In this document: one piece after another, positions 45,060 to 55,936 of the stretch
How the letters are laid out: the number at the start of each line of letters is the position of its first letter
Numbering within the stretch: the stretch's first letter is position 1
From: Acanthopleura granulata
Taxonomy: Eukaryota; Mollusca; Polyplacophora; Chitonida; Chitonidae
Reading direction: 5' to 3'
DNA: 64,000 nucleotides
NCBI GenBank assembly: GCA_016165875.1
Contig: JABBOT010000016.1
Span: forward strand, 6,222,327 to 6,286,326
Translations under genes and position numbers: made by a program
Notes under the pieces: generated by a model
The model's input: only the letters and a program-made list of their open reading frames with translations
What the model was told of the DNA's origin: nothing
Databases searched by the model: none

Positions 45060-45634
45060 TCTCCGCTCTTCGTTTTGCTGAATCTGTAAAATGACCAATG
45101 CATGGCAAGCATGCGCGGCCTTCCACAGTTCCGCGTTCGGCGTCTCTCCCAGTGAGCGTCATTCGCCAAGGAACGCCGGTGGAAATATTTAAACTGGATT
45201 TAGATTAAACACGCGGGCTGTTTGATAGAAAGGTGGTCCAGGTAAAAAATAACCCCATCCATCCCGCACATGTCGCCCTGTCGCAGTTTCGTATTTAGCC
45301 TAGCACTGTTTACTTGACCTCGATAAGCACGAAGCCATGGCATCCGTATACGGCTGCTGAAGCTAGAATACGCTGCAGTCTTTATTTAGACGACACGACG
45401 TGCTGTGGCTAAACTTCGGCTCCCGAGCAGAGTTGTTTCTTTGTAACACATCACCAGGTCAGACCGTATGTAGCGGACAGAAGTTATGAACAGAGCATAA
45501 CGCAGACATGGAAAAATGGCGGATGGGACTACTTACAAAAACGCCGACATCCGACCGAACTCGTTATCAGAACTAATTACGCCGCGATTTATCTAAAGCG
45601 GGGAAACGTTCCGCGATGAAACACAGGACACCAG
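45060..45634 (+). promoter_or_regulatory. possible promoter and first exon
   Basis: The stretch is less AT-rich than its surroundings, with 'gcatgcgcggcc' (NRF-1-like) and AAAATGGCGG (YY1-like, about 45512). It ends at a consensus donor, CAG|GTGAGT, at 45634. Two ATGs lie shortly before the donor (ATGGAAAAATGG at about 45509, stopping after 22 codons, and ATGAAACACAGG at 45616). The region may be a 5' untranslated exon. A strong acceptor at 47198 is a candidate partner, but no long frame results from joining them. Confidence 0.25.
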
Positions 45635-46243
45635 GTGAGTTTAACTGCTTTTTTTCTGCAGTCTTGTGACAAATGATAATTTAGGCCTATTACCTTGCAA
45701 GCTACCGATACATAGACGGTAAAAATAGGCCCAGGTCTCTGAAGGCTGAAGATACAATATATCTACAATACGAACAAAAATGTAGTCTTTTTACGGTGAT
45801 TTTTCATGAACAGGTATAAAATATTCACTTACACCGTAATATCCACGCTATTCATGTTATAATTTCCTATTTCGTACTTCTTCAAAGGGAATTTATAATA
45901 CTTGATTTGACTGTAAATTAAGCGCCATACACTCAGGAACATTTACTTAGAACTCCTCGTCGTCTCATGCCTGAAAAATAAATGCTACGTACGACCTAAA
46001 ACTCAACCGGGCATACATACATACATACTCAAGAATTTTTCACTCATGCCATGCAGTTGGAAATATTTTTATGGTTAGTGTTATATTTGTAGAAACCTGA
46101 ATGAGTTGTTCAATGTGTATGAGGAGATTTACTCGTTTGTTACATCATTGGAGAAAAATTTCTCTGTACTGGCTGGATACAGAAATTACAGTGAACAAGT
46201 AAATGAGATTGCTTAAGGAATTAATATCCTGAAGAAATGACAA

Positions 46244-46945
46244 GGAGAATGGGGATGGGGAATGGGGTGAAGAGTAGGGATGGAGAATGAGGACGTAAAA
46301 TAAGGGTAGATAATGAAGAAGGGGAATGGGAATGGGGAATGGGGTGAAGAGTAGGGATGGAGAATGAGGGCGTAAAATAAGGATGGATAATGAAGAAGGG
46401 GAATGGGAATGGGGAATGGGGTGAAGAGTAGGGATGGAGAATGAGGGCGTAAAATAAGGGTAGATAATGAAGAAGGGGAATGGGAATGGGGAATGGGGTG
46501 AAGAGTAGGGATGGAGAATGAGGGCGTAAAATAAGGATGGATAATGAAGAAGAAAAATTTGAATGTAAGTATGGAGATGAAGGAAAGAAGGAGTAAGGCA
46601 GAGGGGGGAAACGAGAAAGAAATAGAGATGGAGAATGAAGAAGGAGAATGGAGAGTAAGGAGTTGAAGAATAGAGACAAGACCGGTGGTGGGGATGGGAT
46701 GGGAAAAATAATGAGAATGGTGGAGAAAAGAAGTGATATGGAGGACGGGATGGGGAAATGAATGGGGACGTAGAATAGGGACAGAGGCAGTAATGAGGTA
46801 GAAAAGGGATCGAGATACAAATAGGGATGGAGAATGGGGATATAGGCAGTAACGTGGCAGGGAAAGGGATCAAGAAACAAATGGGGATGTAGAATGTGGA
46901 TGGAGAATAGAGATGGAGAACAAGAACGATGATGGAGGAGAGAGG
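46244..46945 (-). repeat. 77-bp purine-rich minisatellite with two-unit alternation
   Basis: Four units of 77 bases start at 46244, 46321, 46398 and 46475. Units alternate between 'aagggtagataatgaag' and 'aaggatggataatgaag', a 154-base higher-order period. A degenerate ggaat/gggatgg array continues to about 46945. The plus strand is almost all purine. The long minus-strand frames of Pro/Phe/Ser/His/Leu come from the pyrimidine strand and are not genes. Confidence 0.96.
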
Positions 46946-47198
46946 TTGTTACAAATATCAATATCACTAACATCTGTGGACGGTCATCACCTATGTGCCA
47001 TTAACCATTATATCCATAATATATGTCAAAGAGATAAATAGGATAAAACATCATTTTTTTTTTACTGTCAGATGCCCCAAAAAGCTGACTCATCACCTTA
47101 AAAATATCGAAATTAAGTTACGCTAAAAAAGTAATTCATCGTTGTTGCCTTCATCGAAGACCTACAACCAGCTAACTGCTTCCCCCTTCACCTCACAG

Positions 47199-47415
47199 AT
47201 AGGTTTTGATGAGTAAATTCATGGACACCTATACTGCTGGTATGAAAATCGGCTGTTCATACACAGGCCTCCTCAAAATATCAATAGCACACACATACCT
47301 GCAATACGAAGTGAAACTGCCTCTCGACACCCCCGTCCGACTCAGGCGTTTAAAGCGTGTGGAATGTAAAACACTGAACCATGAGAGTGAAACCGTTTTC
47401 AAAATGGTGAAATAA
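47199..47415 (+). other. strong splice acceptor with short following frame
   Basis: 'agctaactgcttcccccttcacctcacag' is close to an ideal branch point, tract and AG. All three frames hit stops within six codons. An ATG-started frame at 47209 then runs 68 codons to TAA (it contains SYTGLLKISIAHTYLQYEV). A 5'-untranslated/first-coding exon reading is possible. Confidence 0.28.
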
Positions 47416-47630
47416 TGCTGGCCGAGTTTTAGAAAGTGATGTTTCTGGTAACAAAATTTCCGTGACTAGGATCAAAACTAGTCATACCGAGATACCGATA
47501 TACCAAAGTACCGAGACCCTTGGCGTCTAATAACTTACTATCAACATCATAATTGTATTTTTTTTGTCCCTGACTCTACTTAATCCCTGGTGCTGAGGGC
47601 GTGTAATTTGCTGCTATTTAAACACATATA

Positions 47631-47768
47631 CGAACAGTTAGAATTAAACATTAGCTGATGTAAAATGACCAGATCCCACCGGATTTCACCGGTCACTTGT
47701 GACAATTCTCCAACTATCACACTGTCGTCACTGCCCTGGTTTTACTCCATGCTGTTTTGTATTGGAAA
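47631..47768 (+). repeat. interspersed repeat C, copy
   Basis: 'cgaacagttagaattaaaca', 'ccggatttcaccggtcactt' and 'caactatcacactgtcgtca' in order. Confidence 0.82.
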
Positions 47769-48423
47769 CCACTTAAATGGCCCTGAGAGCACGGTGGACC
47801 GCTCTGTCCTCATGGAACTATATAGTCATTGGACGCTTCGAACAACAAACTTTTAGACATACAGCTTTAGATAAAGGGCCAACAAGGCCAGTTGACCTAA
47901 AAACCCTTACTTTTATCCAAAATATTTTCCTTACTGGAATTTTCTCGGGGAAATCAGTGAAAACAGATTTGTTCTCTTAATTGAATGTTCGCGTGTGTGT
48001 TTTTAGGAATTTCATAAATCATTGTGACAATTCCTTGTACTTACATGTACAGCTTAACTTAATAAACGTCATTTCGAAATTCTCGTTGTGCATTCGAAAT
48101 TGTTTTATTACTTTAAAGCAAAAGTAAATGACTGACAGTGCTTTATTCAACAATGTCTGTTACTCTTTTGTCTTGGTCAGAAGTTTAATCCATGCCAGTG
48201 ATTGTTGTAACTGTTCATTCGCATATAACGTCGTGAACTTTGACTAACTTCACCGATGGAAGCCATTTTGGGTTTTGGCGATGAAGACATACTCTTATCC
48301 CCCAAAATGGATGCTTATTTCATAAAGGTGATGCTCAATTAACCGGCATCTAAGTTGCTAATTTTTTACTTAGATGTAGTAGTAATAATATATGAAATCC
48401 TACAGTTTTAGGATTGTTTGATT

Positions 48424-48561
48424 ATGAGAAATAGGGAAAAACACTTGTTGTGGTCGAAGATACTCAGTCAGGCCACCAGACAGCACTGTTCAGTTTGGCG
48501 TGTGATTCAGCTGTATAAAAGCTGTTGCAAGACGGATTCTCGTCGGTTGGTACGCGAAAAG
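48424..48561 (+). CDS. candidate first coding exon, 46 codons
   Basis: ATG at 48424 opens an uninterrupted frame ending exactly at AAAAG|GTCAGT. It contains KHLLWSKILSQATRQHCSVW and LVREK at the splice, and is strongly basic. An acceptor-like 'aaatcctacagttttag' lies just upstream. The next exon was not found and the donor lacks consensus A at +3. Confidence 0.28.
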
Positions 48562-48720
48562 GTCAGTAATTCACACCAGGGACAAAGCTACACCGCTTAA
48601 GGTTAATAACTTAGCCATCACAGACGACTGATGATCTAAATCAGAAAATGCCTATCTGAAGCTACTCGTTCATTGGCTACAGGACATTATTATTATTATA
48701 ATTAATTTAAAAGAGACGGG

Positions 48721-48765
48721 TTATGTGAATAGTCACATAATTTGCCACGTAATTAATTAATTACG
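48721..48765. other. adjacent hairpin and 18-bp palindrome
   Basis: ttatgtga-atag-tcacataa (48721-48740) is a perfect eight-base stem. cgtaattaattaattacg (48748-48765) is a perfect palindrome. Confidence 0.75.
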
Positions 48766-49616
48766 GATTGAACCAATAAGGGGAAGCAGTAAATAATCAA
48801 TCTTATAGGAAACCAGATATGCCATTCCATCGTCCTACTGAATAATTATAAAACCGAGGAATATATTGCCATGAGATCAGACCCAGAATCTGTATATACG
48901 ATTACAGAGAACTGAACGTATATCCGTTATTTAATACCAGGATGCCCCATTGTTAACTCCTAATAATATGTCGGGGTAATTTCGCCTCTGGAATAAACGG
49001 GGCCGAAGAACAGAGGAACATGGCAGATATATAGTGAATCAGCATTTGTAAGGTTACCAGATACGTGAACTAGCTGGCTTTATACAAGTAACCTGTTGAA
49101 CCACGTATAACAAGTGTTGCCGTATTGATGTTACATACGTCATATAGGCATACCTCAGGGTGTTTACTTATAATTGGTATTTCGTCCAAAATAAAAATAA
49201 TTAGAATATTATTTATCCGGAACATTGCTGGTTTGTAATTCTATGTATGTTTTCTTTTCACTACCTCACGGATGTATGTATGTGGCACGAACCTTTCCGC
49301 CGGATTATCGTACACTTGTGGTATTAAGTACCGAGGATACCTTCATCACAAGATCACTACGAAGCTTTTCTCCTTTGTGATATAGTCGGAAATAATGACT
49401 AGGGTTTCATAGTTTCTGGTATCTATAAAAATACCAGCGGTGACAGATCTGAATTAGACAACATCTGACGATTTTTCATAATCTCCATCCTGATCGATCA
49501 ATCGTGCATTCCTTCTTTTGAAAAACATATTTGGAATATCGGTTGACCATAACAGTATTTGGCTTACGGACTAGGCATGGGTGTGTTTTGAATTGTAAAT
49601 GTTTTTTGTGTTTTAG

Positions 49617-49842
49617 GGCTGTAACTTTTTCGTATTTGTTTCCCTGTGGTGAATTCCGCTGGGACATCGATTTTGAATTTCAGTTCAAGTTCACTCAAAT
49701 ATTGGCTGTATTACGTCTTCACGATGTTACATTCCTGATCAACTTTGCACGCTTATGCGGAGTTTGTTCAGTAGCGGCGAGAGTTAATGAACAGGTTGGT
49801 GGGAATGTTGACAAATGCGTCAGTCGCGTGAAAAGTTTGTAA
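49617..49842 (+). CDS. candidate 3'-terminal exon, 74 codons
   Basis: The acceptor 'gtaaatgttttttgtgttttag' is strong. The frame continues to TAA and contains FPCGEFRWDIDFEFQFKFTQ, LAVLRLHDVTFLINFARLCG and VCSVAARVNEQ. An internal CAG|GTTGGT could be a donor instead of reading to the stop. Composition is protein-like, with alternating hydrophobic stretches that suggest a folded domain, but no family was recognised. No AATAAA lies nearby. Confidence 0.36.
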
Positions 49843-50463
49843 AACCTCGGGGTTTTTGTAAACACAAAAACTGCACCTACCCACGCTTGCTGTTAGTTGG
49901 TTGGAGAGAATAACAGGTCACCAGTTTGAAAAAATGTCTCTCCTCTGATTTAGAAAAACTGACTTGGCAAGGATACCTATTCAATCCTTTACCTATCTGA
50001 AAGAAATAGTAGGCGGACCTTTTAACATGTTTCGAAAACTCAGTTATGTAGTGATTTTATGAAACCACTGTTGCCTCTATTTATTAATTAAATAACAGGC
50101 ATCGAACTGTACCTGACAGATGGACTTCATATTAGGTAGATCAAACCACTAGCACTGATTGCGAGTAACAATTTGCCAACCATCACACTGCACCCTCTCT
50201 GAATTTATTCTTCACATGTAATGTTTCATTTGACCGTGCAAGAATTGTATAACAATGGGTCACCAGGTGCATGATTAACAAACGTTTTTCATCATTACCA
50301 AACTTGTCTAAGGTGAAGGGTTAACTGGATCTTGAATCTCTTGGGCCTGATCCACTTTTTCTCAAGCCTAGCAATGATGCGATTTTATCGCGGTATAAAA
50401 TCCAGTGGAATACTGCCACTTGCGTTGAAATTAAATAATCGTAAGGGTTATTACAAAAGTATT

Positions 50464-50616
50464 CGGGAACCTTTCCCGCCAAAGGTAATTCGGGTCAAAG
50501 CTGAGTAATCTATAGTCCATTCCTGCGTTTACGATAACGTTTTGTGGCAGAAACTGATAGCTTCATACTCATGCAGTGCAAGAGAACAATGCTCAAGTAA
50601 ACTTAGGCCCGAATCG
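50464..50616 (+). repeat. interspersed repeat H, copy 2
   Basis: Inverted relative to 28383-28535, with shared blocks throughout. One frame keeps EPFPPKVIRV but is stopped soon after. Confidence 0.75.
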
Positions 50617-50689
50617 TTGGGAACAGGTATACGATCGCCAGTTAAGACAGTCACTAATGTACTTGGAGATTTAATTTAAATTTAATATT

Positions 50690-50806
50690 CCCCTGGGCTC
50701 TACACGGTTTCATCCCCCCCCCCCCCATAATGCTGACCGCGGTCGCACAGGTGTAATGTTCTTGAGTGTGACGTTAAACAACAACCAAATAATTAAATAA
50801 ATCAAA
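50690..50806 (+). mobile_element. SINE (family A), 3' part with poly-C
   Basis: 'ccctgggctctacacggttt', a 13-C run replacing 'ctcccac', 'ataatgctgaccgcggtcgc', 'cttgagtgtgacgttaaaca' and an AAAT-type tail. Confidence 0.82.
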
Positions 50807-50827
50807 TTCAAATTCAGTTTTACGGTT

Positions 50828-51076
50828 TACGAGTGATGCACGAATGTCGGACGCTTTTAGATTTATTCAATCAATGACATGTTGACTGGTTCGAGAAAAA
50901 TCGTAAGTTCATGCCTCTGAGCAAACCCGCCGACGTTTGGATCGTTTTACACCGACTTAGTAGCGTATATGTTTCTTAACCTCAACTGCGAACCTCAACT
51001 GCGTCCTTTTGTCCGTTAGCGACGCCGAGATGACATTTCATTCAAGTTTTAATACTCTGGCCTCACAGGTGATTCA
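50828..51076 (-). pseudogene. local duplicate of 52994-53315 with the candidate exon disrupted
   Basis: Shares about 250 bases with 52994-53315 in direct orientation ('gcacgaatgtcggacgctt', 'atttattcaatcaat', 'tggatcgttttacaccgact', 'gacatttcattca'). It lacks about 44 bases, bounded by GCG microhomology, that in the other copy hold the minus-strand splice donor and exon end. It also lacks further bases within the coding stretch. The candidate frame is therefore broken here. Confidence 0.6.
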
Positions 51077-51215
51077 GTTGGCGCGTTTACGTGTTAACAG
51101 TAAGTGGATATATCGTTTACACAGTATTGTTCTTTTGTGCGGTTAATACAGACTGTAATAATGGTTTTCCCATTATCCGTGAGTCTACGTGATTATATAT
51201 TTTTTTTTCATGCAG

Positions 51216-51511
51216 GAGAAATTGACAACCATAAATTATGGACATTTCTTATCACACATAAACCTCTCTTGGAGACTAATCTGTTTTACCTGGTTTGGGA
51301 TTTCACGCCGTTTGCAAGAGTACATAAAATTTGCTCGCTTGTAGATCTGGATGATGTCAGGTTTCTGTCTGGAGAAACCCGACAGAACCCGAGGAAAGCC
51401 AACATAGGCTGCCAGAAATCGCCGCTTCTGACCACGAGTCCGGTCAGAACCAGAATTCTGCTAATTAAGGCCATTTACATACAAGCATACAACGGCTGCG
51501 TATCAGCCTGA
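51216..51511 (+). CDS. candidate 3'-terminal exon, 97 codons
   Basis: A very strong acceptor (gattatatatttttttttcatgcag|GA) opens a frame to TGA at 51509. It contains EIDNHKLWTFLITHKPLLET, YLVWDFTPFARVHKICSLVD, DVRFLSGETRQNPRKANIGC and ILLIKAIYIQAYNGCVSA. Composition is balanced and free of repeats, and length plus acceptor quality make it one of the best coding candidates. It begins in phase 1. Upstream exons are not identified and no domain is recognised. Confidence 0.38.
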
Positions 51512-52737
51512 GCTTATCTTTTGTCTCAGGCTTAGGTTTTTCACGACCTAACTGCACCGTCCGCCCAAAATCCAAATTACGTAAGCGTATTAGGTAGTAC
51601 CGTACTTCACCTGAAATCTGAAATACTCATTTTACCTTGTGTGAGAGTTCTGTTCATTTCCGATGGATTTTTTAAAATATTTGTTTAGAAGTAAAGACGG
51701 TTTCCTACATAGAAAATGTGCTTGAGCATAAAAGGTGAAATTTTACGACCTGTATATACCTCTAAAAATGCATTTTGTCGTGCGAATACGGCACATGAGT
51801 TAACGCCAATCCACTGAGTCCACAAGGCATCATACACTTGTAAATGTTAACTGCAGTGTGGGTCATGCAGGGCCCAGTTCCCGTGACAATATCAGGTAGG
51901 CGGAAAAAACAACAGCTTTTCACTAAACCCTTTGGCCTTGCGCAGCCAAGGTTTTGGTCCGTGACCTTTACAAACATAATCCTCTGTCTTGCGTGAATCT
52001 CTTGGCGCTATGCCAATAGTCCATGTTTGTACCTGTGTACACCCACAGGCGTTTCTCTTACCACAAAAAATTCCGTCCACTCGTGTGTATATCATGAGTG
52101 TGTTACAGTTCAATCCGTGCGCCATGAGGTGCAGTACCAGTGCATTTGATTTGGTCTACTTTACCGCTGTAGTGGTCAAGTGTTCAAGTCCACTCTCCGT
52201 CATTCTTTTTTTTTGCTTCTTCGGGTAAGCGTAAATTTTTTTTTCCTTTTTAGCGAAAATCTTCTTTGGATTATTTGAAGGCTTATACATATGAATAATT
52301 TGGAATGTCTAACCTTTTTAGCTTGTTTCTTTATTGAAAGTAAGTTGCATTCAAAGAACAAGATTGCAAGTGCACCTTAACAAAGGTGCGAATACTTAAT
52401 GCTTACGTTTCTAGAATGTAACAATCGCCACGTAGGCATTGCCTGGGGAAGGAGACATTGCGTGGAAGAAGTAAAAATAAACAAATAAGTAAAGAAATAA
52501 ATAAATAAGGAAATGAGCTTTTATTCAATATGAGCTCCAGACCATACTTATACAGTTGTCACACTGGCATATGTTAAGCGGATTGTCCAAATCACGGTTC
52601 ATACGGTCAGCCAGTAAAACAATACACAATGCCATATTTCATGGTTCAAATGATTTCAGGTGATGTCGCCTAAACCGATGATAGAGGTTGTGGAGGATTT
52701 CATGTATGCTGATTACACTGATCAAAATGACGGTTTT

Positions 52738-52905
52738 ATGAACAGTTGCAATCAAAACGTGACTTTGGAAATTGGACATTAGAAATTATTCATGGGCTAT
52801 GGATTTCAAATTTGGATGGGATTTGTTGCCTAGAAAATTTGGCCTTCATCACTGAGAATTTTTGACTGCTTCTCTGTTACATGTTACCAGCTTTAATCAC
52901 TGTTA
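52738..52905 (+). repeat. interspersed repeat B, diverged 5' part
   Basis: 'cagttgcaatcaaaacgtga' and 'cttcatcactgagaattttt' followed by 'gactgcttctctgttacatg' correspond to the first half of 37130-37416. Confidence 0.55.
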
Positions 52906-52993
52906 TTTGCTATATATCATATATTCCTTTGGGAACGGATGTCCCAGGTAGTTACGGAAATGAGTCTCGTATCGACATGGAAGGCCCATTAAC

Positions 52994-53315
52994 GACTTAC
53001 GCGTGGCGCACGAATGTCGGACGCTTAGATTTATTCAATCAATAACATGTTGACCGTTTCGAGAGAAATCGTAAGTTCATCAAAAGTGTAATGATGCCTC
53101 AGAGCAAACCCGTCGACCTTTGGATCGTTTTACACCGACTTGGCAGAGTATGTTTCTTAACCTTAACTGCGAACCTCAACTGCGAAGACTTACCTTTGAC
53201 GTAAGATACCTGGCGTTTAATGAACGCGTCCTTTTCTTTGTCAGCGGTGACCTTCTCAAGACACCGCCATGACATTTCATTCAGGTTTTAATACTCTGGC
53301 ATCAGAGGTGATTGT
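52994..53315 (+). repeat. direct duplicate of 50828-51076 (intact copy)
   Basis: Contains all shared blocks plus the extra 44 bases including 'gacttacctttgacgtaaga'. The two copies lie about 2.2 kb apart. Confidence 0.85.
53194..53275 (-). CDS. candidate first coding exon
   Basis: On the minus strand an ATG with A at -3 (GAAATGTC) opens a frame that ends at a consensus donor, AAAG|GTAAGTC. It contains SWRCLEKVTADKEKDAFIKR and VSYVK before the splice, and is lysine-rich and amphipathic. The overlapping ATG at 53280 opens a second full-length frame, so the reading frame is not certain. The strong donor and the duplicate that lost it (50828-51076) make this worth testing. Confidence 0.32.
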
Positions 53316-53769
53316 ACCCCCTCCCTTCTATTAAAGTAAGAGCCTAAAGCCCCTAAAACCCAATTTACAACTAAAGTTTTCACTCTGCACACTTGATACT
53401 TGACACTTTCTCCAGTGAGCATGCGTGGTGATTCGTTACCTAAGAAATCACCATGCACGTACTGGACTCGGACGGATGAGCTTGTGCGGGGCAAGTGGTT
53501 TGGTCGTACCTTTACCGGAAGTCTGAGAAACTCTTGAGAGATTCCATGTACACAGGTAAATATTACATGATATGCATCTCATTATCGATTAACTTTACGT
53601 TGACAGATATTTTAAGGAACTGATTTATAGCATTTTTGTGCAGCTGTATTATTCGTGCCGCTTGTTAGTGAAATTGGTTGACTCTATACAGCGGCGTAAT
53701 CTGAGATAACCATTTCGTCTACGCAAGATATTTCCAACACTTTTCAGAACTTTTCGTCATTATAGGCAA

Positions 53770-53990
53770 CATTTACACAAGAGATGAAACAATATTGCTA
53801 AGAGGAAACATTCAGAATACCGAAGAGGCGTTTTCATTGCGGAGAAAATATTCCCATTCTTTTTGATCGGAAACATTTTATCTCAAGAAGAAACATTTAT
53901 AGTTTTGAAGAAACATTCAAAAGGCGAATGAAACATTTTCACGGTGGTTAAAACCTTACCACCTAGACAAGGAAACATTGGGAAGAATTG
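53770..53990 (+). repeat. degenerate 'gaaacatt' repeat, ~30-bp spacing
   Basis: GAAACA(T/A) or GAGAAAATATT recurs about eight times ('agaggaaacattcagaatac', 'gatcggaaacattttatctc', 'gaagaaacatttatagtttt' and so on). Too diverged to fix a unit. Confidence 0.45.
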
Positions 53991-54197
53991 ATTTGGTAAT
54001 CGACACCCAAATTTTAACTATGGAAGCCTCTGACTGGACACTACCCAATGTATAACGTGTGCAATTATAAATACACCGATGAACACATATATATGTATAT
54101 GTCAGAATATAGAGTGCGCATTAGGTGCTTAAATACATGATGCAGTATTTTCGGGTACAGTATTTTGGAGTGTATATACTCGCGTCTTCCCTTACTG

Positions 54198-54330
54198 ACT
54201 TGATTGATGTTTTACGCCGTACTCCAGAATAGTTCACTTATACGACGGTGGCCCAGCAATATGGTGGGAAGAAAGCGCACAGAGCCCCAGGGAAACCCAC
54301 GTCCATCTGCGGGCTGGTCAGTGCTGAAAG
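54198..54330 (-). mobile_element. SINE (family A), 3' half
   Basis: 'gttttacgccgtactccaga', 'tacgacggtggcccagcaat' and 'gggaaacccacgtccatctg' on the minus strand, then breaks off. Confidence 0.87.
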
Positions 54331-54378
54331 GTGCGATACTGTCTGTTATAATCATCTTTTGTTTTTAAATTTTTGCAG

Positions 54379-54468
54379 AATTCCTCGCAAGTTTTCACGA
54401 TAGTGAATGATATTTATGATACGTTTCTATGGATTCTCAATTATTATCCACTGAATATCCCAGTGTAA
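54379..54468 (+). CDS. candidate short terminal exon, 29 codons
   Basis: Strong acceptor 'cttttgtttttaaatttttgcag'. The one open frame contains SSQVFTIVNDIYDTFLWILN before TAA. The only support is the acceptor; the frame is short. Two AATAAA signals at 55170-55195 with GT-rich sequence after them could serve a plus-strand transcript. Confidence 0.22.
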   Translation, partial: NSSQVFTIVNDIYDTFLWILNYYPLNIPV

Positions 54469-54687
54469 TTTTCTTAAGATTATGCCTGCTTAATTCGTTT
54501 GCCTTGTCGTTCATTATGGTTAACGACTGGTTTACGAATGTCTGTTTCAATGGCTAATTTCGGTGATATGGACAACACCATCACTAAAATGCTTGTACCG
54601 TCTTGCAAACAGCTTTTTTAGCGAATGATGCTTTCTTTCTCAAATGACTAGCAAAGTACGAAGTCTACTCGAACCTGAGTTATCCTA

Positions 54688-54833
54688 TATGGGAAGGTCT
54701 GCCAGCAACCCGCGGATGCTCATGGGTTTTCCCCGGGCTCTGTCCAGTTTCCTCCCACCATAATGTTGGCCGCCGTCGTATAAGTGAAATATTCTTCTGT
54801 ACGGCGTAAAACACCTATCAAGAAAATCAAGCA
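54688..54833 (+). mobile_element. SINE (family A), 3' half
   Basis: 'gggaaggtctgccagcaacc', 'tcctcccaccataatgttgg' and 'ctgtacggcgtaaaacacct'. The tail is degraded to aagaaaatcaag. Confidence 0.9.
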
Positions 54834-54887
54834 AGTCTAACAGGTCTGTTCGCTAATCCAATGTCGAACGGAGCAAATATTTCATAT

Positions 54888-55154
54888 TCACGCATACTGT
54901 TTCATGTTCAACCTTTCGAGTATAGACGTCTTTGCTACACGTTTGCATTCCACAGTTTCAGTTATCTCATTACTCTCATGCCCATACATGGATAATGAGG
55001 TCATTCCATATCCATATATTTTCCATATATATTGAAGGATGCAATAACAACTGGTTGCCAAAAGATCACCCCTGAAACACTCAGGAGTATGAAAGACAGT
55101 TTGATGAAGAGAATTGATGCGTGTTTTATTGCAGAGGGTGCTTAATTTGAGCAT
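54888..55154 (-). CDS. possible ATG-initiated short ORF, 88 codons
   Basis: ATG at 55154 (weak context, C at -3) opens a frame to TGA. It contains LCNKTRINSLHQTVFHTPEC, SCYCILQYIWKIYGYGM and ESNEITETVECKRVAKTSIL. It is cysteine- and tyrosine-bearing, with no low complexity and no signal peptide. It is among the longest ATG-started non-repeat frames. No splice or polyadenylation support was found, and plus-strand AATAAA signals lie just upstream of its start. Confidence 0.27.
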   Translation of the reverse strand: MLKLSTLCNKTRINSLHQTVFHTPECFRGDLLATSCYCILQYIWKIYGYGMTSLSMYGHESNEITETVECKRVAKTSILERLNMKQYA

Positions 55155-55326
55155 TTGTTATGATTGTTATCAATAAAGATGTTTTTGAAATCAATAAAGG
55201 TGTTGGTTAGGGGAAACCAGGATGGTGCGCCACCTCTGGGACACCCTGTACAATGAATTCAAAGAGATGGCATCAAAATACGTTGGGCATAAAGTAAATA
55301 GAACCAGTCATTAATTTTCAATGGTG

Positions 55327-55490
55327 TTAGAGCCTCCGTGGCCGAGGGCTTAGCGTGCTAGCGCAAAATAGTGACCCATGAGCCTCTCCCCGATGCGATT
55401 TCTGTGAGTTCAAGCCCATACAGCTCATGTTGGCTTCCTCTCCGACCGAACCTGAGAACTTCTGTCAGCAACCTGACTGTAAGCGCCAAA
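55327..55490 (+). mobile_element. SINE (family A), head half only
   Basis: 'gcctccgtggccgagggctt', 'gtgagttcaagcccatacag' and 'ggcttcctctccgaccgaac' are present. It ends at 'cagcaacctgactg' without core or tail. Confidence 0.88.
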
Positions 55491-55936
55491 TCCTACCTTA
55501 TGCTTGAGATATACTGGAAAATTGGGAGGAGAACTACAGTGTATAACTTTAAACTTATATTTGACAGTGTGTCTGCACGATACAACCCATATGCATAGTG
55601 TTGGATGGGGATAAAAGTTGTTACTATTTGCTCGTTTACATCAACTCTGAGAATGAAACACTAGCCGAGGTAAATAGGTTTCACCGACTATACTGAGCGG
55701 AATCCATTGCCATCTTTAACTGATATAACTCTAAATCAGACTTATCATCTGGATCGTCTGTAGTTTCCTTTAAATCCAGTGAAAGTGGACATATTTCTTT
55801 TCTAGAGTGACGTTAAGCCTTCCGACACGGCACAACCAGAACTTCCAGACGGTGCAGCTTCGTGAAGCTGAGCCTTCAAACGTCTGAGTTAGCTTACATT
55901 GGCAATAGGGGTTAATGTTTGTAATACATTGGCTAC

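Noticed and set aside
46145..46973. Minus-strand frames of 242 and 250 codons rich in Pro, Phe, Ser, His and Leu
   Set aside because: Products of the pyrimidine strand of a purine minisatellite; two frames are equally open.
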